The notes beneath the pieces are model-generated. The model made no database searches and was not told the origin of the DNA. It saw nothing but the letters and a program-made list of their open reading frames with translations. A stretch of 64,000 nt of DNA from NCBI GenBank assembly GCA_947179485.1, contig OX359248.1, positions 56,926,386 to 56,990,385 on the forward strand. Reading direction: 5' to 3'. Shown here one piece after another: positions 1 through 10,482 of this stretch. A program made the translations under genes and the position numbers. Each line of letters starts with the position of its first letter. Position 1 is the first letter of the stretch. Source of the DNA: Allacma fusca (taxonomy: Eukaryota; Arthropoda; Collembola; Symphypleona; Sminthuridae).

Positions 1-2499
1 GTATTCACACACAAGGACCACCACTTCTCAATTTTCACATGCAACACAGCTTCCACTTAATAATAAATGAGTCCCACACACATACACACACAAACTCTGA
101 TTCAACGTCAGGTCAGCCATTTCACAGAGCTAAGACTAAGCTGTCAATATTCATCTCACCTGGATTCTTTTCTCCCACTTTTTACTTTATCCCTGGGCTC
201 ACAGTTTTCTTCCTCTTAGATTCTACCCCACCACTATCGTCCTGGTTTCTCAAATGTATCTCACAAATATTATATTCGCGCCAAAATATTTTCCCATTTT
301 TTTATTACAAAATTTGGAAACATTGGTTTCTAGTTATAGGTCTCCCGAATTTCCGAGAATTGAGTCAACACTTTCCGAAAATTTAAATTGAATTTGAAGG
401 TACCGCCAGAATAATTGTAAAATTTTGAGGCTTTGTGAGTAGCTGATGTAGTGACTGTTGACACTACGTACATATGTATCTATATAATTACTTGAACAAG
501 AGACTTGTTTACTTTTAAAGTGTTGGAGAGGGTAGAGAGAATTACAAGAGAGAATTAGGAAAGTTGAGCTTAGCCCGAATTGCCGTGACAGAATTTGCGA
601 TGATCTCTGTGTGAGTTGAAATTAATTTAGAACTATTACCCAGTGTTGCTGTAGAGACGAAACATTGAGACATGGACTGTCTTTCCTGGAATGGTAACTG
701 GCAGCAATAAGAGTCAACAACTGTCTATAAACAACTCGAATTAACCAAAACAGTCCTCAAAACAAAACAGTCAAGTTGAGAGGGTCTCCAAATGCTAAAT
801 CACAAGTCTTCTTAACTTCAATTCAAATCCCCCACTTTCTTAAAGTATCAAAATAAAGTCCAAATTTATTTGACTAGCTCACAAAACTCACTATAAGTAT
901 GCCCAAGTACCTCTGAAGTCAGCCAAATCTCAAAATACTAATGGAGTCCATTATAAAAAGACTCTAATGTACAAACACATATTATAAATTATCAATAATT
1001 ATTATAAATCCATAATAAATAGGAATAAAAATAAATATTTAAAGTTATTTGAGGGGGGTTCTTTATAAAGAGGTTCAACTGCACTTGTACAAAAACTGAG
1101 ATTTGGTCTGCTTTGAAAAGTGATACATGATCTGGAGCCAAGGGCTGATTTGGGGCTAAAGACTTGGACAATTTTACCAAAAAAACTTTTTAGTAAAAGA
1201 GATTGTAAAAGTTGGTTCGTGTGTAAACAGTGGAGCCGATTTATAATGGCTCAACACCGCATTAAAATTTGGATTGAAATATTAAGGAGCTGTTACATAG
1301 ACAAACTTTATTAGTTGGATTATATTAAGGGGAAGCTAGTAATTATATACGATGGACCATTATCTGTAGAAATAGGAAGCGTGTTCTCTGACAAGGATGG
1401 GTCGTTCTAAAGATGTTCGACTGTGTATAGATACAAGTGAGTCGGGAAAGTTAGTAGTCTGAAGTTTTGGATTTTCCATGGAATGTATTTTATGGAGGAA
1501 AAAGGAGTGAGGGGATGTTGTGCTGGGAGTTTGGTGGAAGTTTGTCTGGAATATATTTGACTTGACAATTGAGGGACACTGACGAAGGAGGGAAAGTGAG
1601 ACAAGTTCAGAAACAACATTGAGGCGAGCTCCACTCCAGGCCTTTTATCATGTCCTCCGGCAGCAGAATATACCAAACCAAATTTCCCATCCACATTCAC
1701 AATTAGGATATACACAAGGACATACACGTACATATGACTGACAATGAGGCAATTTCCAATCCAGCATTTCTACACCAATACCAATACCAATTTCATGTAC
1801 ACATATGTACGTTCAAATCTTCCTCTTATATCACATGCGCTAAAAAAGTATATCATCTCTTAAGATACAAATTTATTTAAATCCCTTTCATTAATAAAAA
1901 CTATAATAAAACTTTTTCTCTCCCATTAGCCCATTTGAGGTAAAAAATACTTAATCCCTCAGTTTGTAGCAAATTTTTTACAAATTTTAAAAATTTCTTT
2001 CACCTGTATAGCTCAAAAACTCTGCATACGGTGTCAATTTTGAGAAAAATTTGGGTTCCATATAGACACAGCAAGGTTGAGAAAATTCATCGTTTCATTT
2101 ACCTGGGATTCATTTGAATCAATACCATATCTTTAAGATAGTCAAGATTTCTGCCCGGGAGAACCATTAGTAAACGTTGTGTTAAATGTTTTGTTCCTAA
2201 CCAATGACAATGGTGCTCAAAAATGCTCCCTGCTTATTGATAGATTGAAAATAACCCCCCCCTCCGAAAACACAAATAATCTTGGGGTGGAAATCCCGTA
2301 AAGTTGTAGAAATTCAATGAAAAAAACGATGGAAAAAAGAAAGAGAAATAAAAAAGGATGGGAAAAAATAGTAAAAAGACAAATGACAGCAACATGGAGA
2401 TTTACACGTTGTTCCATGCATGTTGTACAATGGAAGAAAAGACATGAGAGAGAAAATCATTGCGCAAGAAGAGGAAGAGAAATATGTATGAAGAGGAAA
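1..2499. other. Gene-free AT-rich DNA
   Basis: I see no convincing gene. Short open frames occur on both strands but are low-complexity and lack splice signals or recognisable motifs. A short CA-rich microsatellite lies near 78-95. Isolated pogo-like terminal repeats (for example a TATAAAGAGGTTCAACTG end near 1062-1080) suggest old MITE debris. Confidence 0.6.
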
Positions 2500-2501
2500 T
2501 A

Positions 2502-2647
2502 CAGTGGAATCCTTCTACAACGACACCACTTAAAACTTGAGCGCTGGAGATGTACGGAAGATTAAAATAGTGTTAACGAAAAATTCGTAGAAAGATTTGT
2601 ATGAAAAATGGTGTTTTACGAGGGTGATTTATAGTGAGAGGAGACTG
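2502..2647. mobile_element. Pogo-like MITE (146 bp)
   Basis: The left end reads TA|CAGTGGAATCCTTCTACAA and the right end reads TTATAGTGAGAGGAGACTG|CA. Reverse-complemented, the right end starts CAGTCTCCTCTCACTATAA, so the two ends are imperfect inverted repeats. CAGT termini at a TA target are typical of Tc1/mariner and pogo elements. There is no coding capacity. This is one of several similar elements in the window. Confidence 0.5.
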
Positions 2648-3010
2648 CAGAAATAGTGAGGAGGGTAATTGTTTCAAAAAAGGAAGCCGTAAAAATGGTT
2701 GTCGTATATGTAGCTGATTCAGTTGCTTTATTCAATTGACAAGAGAAGACATAGGGAGAGATGATATCTGGACGTAAAAAGTTATGGAGCTCTTCAGCCT
2801 TCCATTCTCCCCAAGCTTTTCACATTGTAGGTACATATGTGTAGACACAAGGTATCGTGTATGGACTTGGCAACAGTCAAGCCCTATAAAATCCTTTGAA
2901 TTTCTCTCACCACTCTCCCCTTCCTTTCGCTTCAGGAGCCAGGGATTAAGAAGCAACAAGGAAGTTGCAATAGTCACAATCCTCATTCCCTCCATTTAAC
3001 TCAAGTCCAC

Positions 3011-3029
3011 GAGAGAGAGAGAGAGAGAG
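3011..3029. repeat. (GA)n microsatellite
   Basis: An uninterrupted GA dinucleotide run of about 19 bases. Confidence 0.9.
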
Positions 3030-3059
3030 CTGAGAAATAGCACGCGGGAGAAAGGCTCA

Positions 3060-3930
3060 AGTTAGAGTAACTTCGGATCAAGTCACATCGAGGTGGGGTC
3101 AAGTCAGGGCACATGGGGTCAAGCTCGAGTTCATTTTCAGTCAATTTCACATCAGCTTTCATTCAGGTCAACTTTAGAAATGTTGGATTCGGGTAAACCT
3201 TGAGTGGAACCAGGAACAGGTTTCTTTTAAAGCAAGGTCAAGTTTATGAGAATATCGAGTTAAGTCAAGTTAAGGTCAAATTTAATTCATGTCAAGAATT
3301 CGTCTATTGAGTACAGGCCAATTTTGAGAAGAGTCGACTTTGATTGACTTTCGATTGATTCCAATTTTAGGTTAGAATCGATAGGACGTGAAGCTACGGT
3401 CAATTTCAAGTAGGACAAATTTACCAGGGTTCACAGGTTTCTCATTATGGTCTTAGAAATTCCTTAGGTGATGCATTGAGTACACTTTGGGTCAAATTAG
3501 TTTGGGCTTGTTATTTTTTCCTTGGTTGTGTAATTATGTAATTTTGGAATCGTAATATTTTAAAATTAAGACTGAGATCAAATTATGGCCAAGTAATTAC
3601 AGAATGTGGGTCAAGATTGTATCAAAATATATCAAACCTCAATAAATATCAGGTCATGATTCAATCATAAATCATTTCAAGGGTTGGCCAATTTTAGGCC
3701 AGGTTTAGGTCAATTTGAGGTCAATTTGAGGTCAGGTTTTGGTAAATTTGAGGTCAAGTTGAGGTCAGGTTTGGGTAAATTTGAGGTCAAGTTGAGGTCA
3801 AGTTGAGGTCAGGTTTGGGTAAATTTGAGGTCAAGTTGAGGTCAAGTTGAGGTCAAGTTGAGGTCAAGTTGAGGTGAAATTCAGATCAAGTTCGGGTTAG
3901 GTTTGCATGAAGTTTAGGTGAAAACTTTGA
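3060..3930. repeat. GGTCAAG-rich minisatellite block with an 11-bp core array
   Basis: The whole block is enriched in GGTCAA words. From about 3660 it becomes a minisatellite built from AGGTCAAGTTG (11 bp) and a longer variant that includes AGGTTTGGGTAAATTTG. Five copies of AGGTCA occur at exact 11-bp steps starting at 3828, 3839, 3850, 3861 and 3872, and a sixth altered copy (AGGTGA) lies at 3883. AGGTCA is the nuclear-receptor half-site, so the run has the form of direct repeats with 5-bp spacing. That resemblance may be coincidental. Confidence 0.85.
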
Positions 3931-6900
3931 TTTAGGAGGCAGTGTATATAACAAGTGTATGGTGAACAGCAAGATGAGTTGAATTTGGGACATTAAAATT
4001 ACGCGACCCATTCGTAGCTACGATGTGGAAAAAAGCGGAGTGAAAAGGGGGAAATGGACTTGAACTTAAGTGGTTGAGTTCTTTTCTTGTGGGACATGAA
4101 GCCGGGGGTTTTAACAAGCCAGAAATTTGGGTTTCTTTAAATAAAAGTTTTTGTAGTGTGAGATGTTGATAAGATTAGCCTTATGCCTTGTTACTCGCAT
4201 CTCTCCAAGCATCTAATCAATGCTCAACTAACCAGCTCCTCAAGAGGGAAAAAACTTGGAGAATAACTTGTAGGACAAATGCTATTTCAATTGCTGGCAA
4301 CTTGTGGAAGAAATGAGAGGGCGGTTTGAGTCTCGATAGCATCAACTTTCTCCCGAAAATTATTCCTTTCCTCTCAATCCAATAAAAGTCTTTGCATGTC
4401 TCGAGAGAGAGAGGAAGATCGAATCAAAAATCCAAGGACTTTTAGTGCTTCAATTCTGGCCATGTTTCTCAAAAGTTTCGCCTCACAAACCTCTATATGC
4501 AAATAAACCTTCATCTTTTCACCATACAGGGTCACTCCAACTTTTTCATTTCTCATAAATACTTTTACATTGCAGTCCTTAAATTCATTTCAATATTTCT
4601 CCACCCCTCCTCACGCCTCAGATCACCTCCACAAAATCAGCGTCACAAATAAACTTACCTCAATGATCGTGCCTTACAAATTCAACCTTTGACCTCACTT
4701 GTTAACCTAGCACAACAAAGTCATGTGAAAATGAAACCTTCAGAGTTGGGAATAAACATTTAGAAAAAACAATTTGACCAAATGATCGGTTGTGCAGTTG
4801 TGCTATACAAATTTGATATTCAATGTTGACCTAGGTGAATCGAACCACATTAAAAAGAAACTCTAAGGAACTCTACACTTTTACGAATTTAACCCTTCCT
4901 AAAACTAATCATTATTTATTACATTCCTTTACCGAAACTGAACGGTCCCTTTTCAATTGTTCCTTAGCCTGAAATAGTATGTCCAGGGCCAATTAAAGAA
5001 ATGTTCAAGTTGCGTCCATCTGAAACCAGAAGGAAATAGAGAAAATGTCTTGAGTCATCCTGTTTAAATTTCCCGAGCTATAGAATTGTTGATATTTCAT
5101 AACGTTGTTGGAGGAATAATAATGAGAATAATACTAATACTTACCATACCAGCACAATATATATAGTAGACTCTGACTATAAAAGATCCCTTCATAATAA
5201 AATGGTCTTCTCAATCAAAAGTAATTACTCGAGTCAAATATTCCATCAACAACAATATCAAATCTTCTCCTCATAAACGTATCCTATTACTGCCCTCAAA
5301 TACTGATTCTTTCAGGGATGCTCTTGCATGAACGGTTTCCTGTAGCTGTTATTATTGCCGTCTTACAAGCACTTCTATCCCCACCATAGAATATACATAT
5401 ACATGATCAGGAGATTACTAAAATCCTTGAGAGAAAGCTTTGTGCGGAGGAAACGTGCTGTATCTTCTCATTTCAGAATTGCAGTGGAAAACTTTTTATA
5501 GCAGCATCTCAGAAATGAGGAGGAATTTCTCTTGAAACTCCATATGCGGTTGCAAGAAAAAAGCAAGATTACTATGTCACATGGGATTTTTGGAAAGAGA
5601 TATTTCTGGAAGAAACAGCTTAGTTATGAGAGGGTTCGCTACAAAGGCAGTGTCCTGTATTTCTTTTGCTGGGACTAAAGAACAGCTCTGGAGTTTGGGG
5701 TGAAGCAGAATTATTATTGCGAGGGAAAATAGGAAGTCCTCGTAAATCATACGAGCTGATTTACTACTCTTTAGCTGTTTAGATTGGTTCCTCCGGAAAA
5801 ATATATTCTTTTGTTTTAAAACTTGGATTGTTTCACCAAAGACTTGGAAAAGGACCGAGAGGGAAACTCAAATAGAGCGAAAGCTCATACAAGAGACGCT
5901 TTTCCAGTCCAAATTTCAATTTGGATTTAAACATTCCAGCATTTGTTCGCTCAAGGGCTTTGACAACATTCTTCCCAGCCCTCCTCATCCCACAACAACT
6001 GTCGAGCTAAATAACCACCCAACAAATAATAAGCCAGATCTATGGCTACATCTTCCCCAACATGTTTACATATGTCAACAACTCTTGGGACACATTTCGG
6101 GAGCCATCATGTATTTATACAGTCCTCTCTTCCTCAAACACACCCCCGAATAACACCCATTACTTTTTAGTAGTTTTAGTAGTTAATTACTCTCCACACC
6201 TAACTCTTAAGTTTAATTTTAACATTTATTAAAACATCCGCAAATATTCTCCTTAGAATATTTCCTTTTCTTTTCAAGACCTTAGAGCTTTTTAGTTTCC
6301 TTATTACAGACCCTCTTTTGGAAAGACCATTTTCTTACTCTCAAATATTTCCCACATCCTGCATATTCGTAGAATCACAATTTTAAATCCTAAACCTACT
6401 TAAATGGGCCTCTATACTTCCTACTTTCTTATAACGGACTCATATCACTCAACGGAAGTGAAGGAACTCATATCACTTGAAGGTAGCGAATAATATATCA
6501 GAGAAACTCCATTATGTTCTTTTAAGAGGTGCTTTTATAACCAGGTCGCACTCTTTCAAACATTCCTGCCAAAGAGCATCCTTCTTTCAGTTGAGCCTCC
6601 TCGTTATAAGGGATTCGCATTAGGAACAGGTGAATTTCGCCCCTTTTGATATGCATCTTTTGAAAGCAGCTCCTTAGGAATTTCTCAAATCAAGAGAATT
6701 GAATTTGAACTAGTCCATTATAACGAGATTTGACTGTTTAGAGTACGTGTACATAGAGGAAGAGAGACAATGTTTACATGGAGAAAGCTCCTTCTTCCTG
6801 TCACTGTGCCCCGGTGAGAGAAAAGTGAGTAAAATATGGGCGCCATGTTCTTCCTCATAAGCCCTAAACACCCCAAATGCATTCAGACTTTCAGGAGTTG

Positions 6901-6956
6901 CAGTTAAACCTTCGTATAGCAGTTTGGTCAATAACAAATTGCTCTATACATGATAT
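3931..6956. other. Gene-free DNA
   Basis: I see no gene or RNA. Isolated pogo-like ends occur near 5165 (forward type, TAGTAGACTCTGACTATAAA) and near 6719-6738 (reverse type, TTATAACGAGATTTGACTGT). Confidence 0.55.
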
Positions 6957-7135
6957 TCACTAAAAGCGAAATGAACTGCGTGCATAGTAAAACATGATGC
7001 ACGTAGACCGTTTTGCTTTTAATTTTGGCTGCAAGTAGTTAAATTTGCTTTTAGGGAAACTCCCTGTATACCAATTATTCGTCATTTCTAATCCAGAATG
7101 CGTCTAGACCATTTTGCTTCTTCGTCAACGAACTA
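6957..7135. repeat. Dispersed repeat, copy A (TAGACCATTTTGCTT family)
   Basis: This stretch aligns by eye with 27195-27405. Both contain, in order, AGTAAAACAT, TTTAATTTTGG, CAAATTTGCTTTT-like and AATCCAGAAT words, then CTAGACCATTTT. The word TAGACCATTTTGCTT recurs inside the copy with small changes. Identity is moderate, so the repeat is old. Confidence 0.55.
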
Positions 7136-9106
7136 CCAAATTTTACCATAATAGACATTGTACTTTTATTAGACTTAAAGTTAATGTGTAAATATTTTAT
7201 ATAATTATGATTATATGGGAGAGGACTCACATAAGAGGCCCACTATGAAAAACCGCCGATATATGTTTTACTCTATAACGTTTTCTATTCAATGTAAATG
7301 TACATTCCCAGTAGGGACAAAAATATGTTGACATTATAATAAAGTAAACTTTAAATTTTGATATTTTGGTGTTTTCCGACGACCGCTACAAAAGAAGTAC
7401 AGTGGAAATTTGTTGGGTCGAGTTTAACGGCTGGAACCGTCAAGTGCTTATATTACAAGGAATTAATTGGTATTTTGCTACCTCATGGAATTCGGGTAGT
7501 ACGGCGGCAGATTTCTGTCTAAAATGGTCGATTTAATTTATGAGTGATGTTGTGAGTAAGATGGGGAAGATGAGGAAGATCCAGTGAGGAAGGTCGGAAC
7601 GAGTATTGGAGAGAGGTAAAAAGGTGGGTTTAGGAAAACTTGCGTTTGATCCACACAGCTTGATTACTACGAGGGAAGGAGATGTTCTGGGAATAGGAAG
7701 AAAGGGCGGTTGTGAGTTAATTGCGTCTGTACAGCCTTGTTTATTTATGGGGCAGACCAGTGTAATTTATGATGATTACGACCCCGCGTTAGAATTTCCC
7801 CAAATTTATAAGGGGACGCGTGCGGAAGCATTTATTATCAATTCCATAGCGTTCCTTCGTATTCCTTCATATTCCGTCATATTCCCCTATTTCCTATTTC
7901 CCAACCGTCACTGCACAACATTCGTCCCAGTACCCTAACACCACCAACAATATGTCCTTTATTAGGCCTCATTTACGTAATTCTCTTCCCACAGACTCAT
8001 ATCATCATTCCCTCTTTGTTAATTATAAGGTTATAAAATAAGGTGGTAGGGTCTCTTCGTAACGGGCTCGTCCAAGACAGCGTCTCCGCATAACGGCAGG
8101 TCTATCACAAATATTTCCCTTTCAAGATATTAACACGCCTTTCTTTTCACTTTTATTATAACTATTACATTTAGTGAAATAGCCCTGGGTGTAACGAGGG
8201 TTAGGAATGGATTTTCAATCTGGGATTATTATAATTCCGGAATTGAAAATTATTTTTATCAACACTCAAACCTAGCCCTAATCCTAGAATCGAGCAAACG
8301 TGTATCTAATCCTTACTCCTCAATCCTCGTTCAATGAATTAATGTTAATCCAAACTCTAATCTAATTTAGTTGCATTCTATGATTCATTGCTCAATCCTA
8401 ATCCAATTACTGATGAACAATGTGGTCAAGCCTAACTCCAAAATCCACTTCAGTTATTAGCGGTGTAGAATATGTGCTGCCATTGTGTTTATACTGTATT
8501 AGTAAAACTATTAATTTTATCCCATTATTATTAGCCTTTATTATTCTACATCTATCGGCATTCAACTGAACTTGTAACCTGTATCACATTTTCCACTTGC
8601 AAAATTAACGTTTTCAAATACGACACGTCACACAACGTTATAGTTTCTAGACGTATGTATAATACATATAAAATCCAAGAACAAGGAAATTTAGTATTTA
8701 CATAATTATAGACTTATAGCAGATACAAGTAGAGTGAGGCTAAAATATAAAAATGCCTCAAAACCCATAAAAATTGTCCGCAATATTCTTGATGGAAATT
8801 TTTTGAAATTTTAAATATGGAAAGTAGCTTAGACAAACGAAAGTGTCTCGCAAGCGAAGATTTTCTTGCGTACACTTTGTTCGTGGGGTTGCTTACTTTT
8901 ATACATGTAAGATTTTTAATTAAGTAAGTTTACCATGTAACAGAAATACATGATTATATTATTGGTGGATTTATAATAATTCAAATCAAATGATTCCTCT
9001 GTTGTATGAACTGATTACACTAATTACAATTAGTCCATCCAACAGTGCAAAAATCTACTTTATTCTGTGCGAACGAATTAAACCTTGTAATTAATTTATT
9101 TGGATA
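7136..9106. other. Gene-free DNA
   Basis: An open frame of 110 codons runs from about 7606 to 7938 on the plus strand, but it has no family motif, splice support or codon pattern I can defend. The rest is AT-rich with TAATCC-type words near 8270-8440. Nothing else is supported. Confidence 0.5.
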
Positions 9107-9423
9107 TGTTTTGATAAGTCCGTTAGCGCAAGCCAAATTCATTGGATTTTTGGGGTCACTCTGTCAATGTAAAACAGGCATCTGAATTTTCCTTGACCAA
9201 TGTGACAATCCAATACAAATTTTGAAGTTCTACTTCTTCAAATCGCTAATCAAATCCGAGTTTTCAGATTGTTCCTAAATCAGCAAATCCAATCCAGGTT
9301 TTTGGAATTCAATTCGTTATTCTGCTAATCCAAACCGAATTTTCAGATTTTTAAATTCTTCAATCCGTTAATCTAAATTCAATTGTTAGATGCCTAAAAG
9401 ACAGGAACCTGGCCGAGGCAGAA
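9107..9423. repeat. Dispersed repeat, copy A (AATCCGAATTTTCAGA family); host of the LTR insertion
   Basis: Words such as GTCCGTTAGCGCAAGCCAAA, TGGGGTCA, AAACAGG, TGACCAAT and TAATCCAAACCGAATTTTCA recur in the same order at about 61160-61340, showing a diverged second copy. Within this copy, CTAATCCAAACCGAATTTTC-like segments repeat several times. The Gypsy element is inserted at its right edge. Confidence 0.55.
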
Positions 9424-9427
9424 TTAT
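9424..9427. repeat. Target-site duplication (left), TTAT
   Basis: TTAT directly precedes the 5' LTR and recurs at 18457-18460 directly after the 3' LTR. If the LTR is taken to end one base earlier, a 5-bp reading ATTAT also fits. I prefer 4 bp because the primer-binding TGG then abuts the LTR. Confidence 0.85.
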
Positions 9428-9962
9428 TGTAAGGTATACATACATAGTTGTAAGAAGTGTAGTTGTAAGAAGTGATTTTAGTCATGTAATAAAATTGTTA
9501 TTAGTGTTAAAGGTCAGCTCTAGCTGCGTCTAGAGCAGAGTAAAGAATCCCTGACGAGGGACTTCTCACGCTCCACTTTTGGACGCGTCTCATCTTATGA
9601 AATGATGTAATGATGTATGAATCACACACGACAGTGTTAAAGTGTGTGCAAATCTTATTTGCGAACTTCAGTCTTAGACTGAGAGTTATTCCTTTCTGTT
9701 TGATTTTTAGAATCCTCTGAGATTCCCCTTTTGTTCTATTTTTAAGTTTCTGAAGTTATTGTTGAAGTAATTATCATTTCGTTTTCAGTTTCATTTTGAA
9801 TAAACAATCAGCCTTCGGGTTGTTTCATTCAATAATTGTCTGGATTACATTTGAGACTTTTATTAATTGCTTTCATCCAATTAATTACATTTTTAGCACG
9901 ATTCATAATGAGTCAAGCTTGGAAAGTTACTCAAATGGAGTGACCTCAGCCTGACCTTAATA
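9428..9962 (+). repeat. 5' LTR (535 bp)
   Basis: It starts TGTAAGG and ends CCTTAATA, so the usual terminal CA is missing. Inside are a tandem 15-bp repeat (AGTTGTAAGAAGTGT, 9446-9475), a 7-bp perfect hairpin GCTCTAG/CTAGAGC (9517-9536), an inverted repeat TCAGTC-TTA-GACTGA (9668-9682) and a polyadenylation signal AATAAA (9799-9804) followed by a hairpin with a TTCG loop. No clear TATA box is seen. An initiator such as TCAGTC at 9668 could serve as the start, which is inference. Confidence 0.95.
9799..9822 (+). promoter_or_regulatory. LTR polyadenylation signal with cUUCGg hairpin
   Basis: AATAAA at 9799-9804 is followed at once by a stem with a TTCG loop closed by C-G (CAGCC-TTCG-GGTTG, about 9809-9822). 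The same arrangement recurs in the 3' LTR at 18293-18316. The C(UUCG)G tetraloop is known to be very stable in RNA. A role in 3'-end formation or strand transfer is inferred. Confidence 0.55.
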
Positions 9963-9976
9963 TGGTGGCCCATGTC
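9963..9976 (+). other. Primer-binding site (candidate)
   Basis: TGGTGGCCCATGTC directly abuts the LTR. A tRNA 3' end ending GGGCCACCA would pair with its first nine bases. I did not identify which tRNA this is. Confidence 0.6.
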
Positions 9977-10482
9977 AAAGACTTTTCACCAGTTTGCCCG
10001 TGAATAAGTCACCCGAATAGCTCTCAGATTAGGCTCCCCGGGTTAAAAGCGCAATAATTAAGGAAAAAGTTTGAGATTTTGGCATTCTTTTGAGATTGAA
10101 TTTTAACATGAGGTTTGTCTAACGGTTGATTTTATTCCCGTCTCGAGAATTTTTGTTAAAAGACTTGTAGATTGCAACTACTGAAGTCAGGTGGACCAAG
10201 TGGCGACACCAGCTGTCTTGGACTGCCCCCGATTCTACTCTCCTGGCCCACGGAGGTTCCGAGGATTGAGTCATTATTTGCAGAGGATTTGCCTGCCTTA
10301 CTGGATTTTTGCAGAGGACCTTTTCCTGCTTTCGAGTTTTCCACAGAAGATTTTCCTGTGTGTGTTGTTTTGACAGAGTGATTTTCCTGTCCAAGTGTTT
10401 AAGTGATTTATATTTTTTTTGGTCATATCAAGATTTTCTGATGTTTTACTGGAAAAAGGTACGTAAATAATTATGGTTTTTT
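9977..10482 (+). other. Gypsy 5' leader with four direct repeats and a splice donor
   Basis: The untranslated leader between the primer-binding site and gag. Four related 16-18-base units of the form CAGAGGAyyTTTTCCTG start near 10280, 10311, 10343 and 10373. A near-consensus splice donor AAAAAG|GTACGTAA falls at 10458/10459, just upstream of the gag ATG. Short open frames across the repeats are not credible genes. Confidence 0.6.
10459..10464 (+). promoter_or_regulatory. Candidate 5' splice donor for subgenomic RNA
   Basis: AAAAAG|GTACGTAA closely matches the eukaryotic donor consensus and lies 24 bases before the gag start codon. Splicing from here to an acceptor after pol would remove gag and pol and bring the 3' ORFs near the cap. 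Confidence 0.5.

Noticed and set aside
10119..10394. Several 60-90-codon open frames in the Gypsy leader
   Set aside because: They overlap the four leader repeats on both strands. None has good context or protein-like content.
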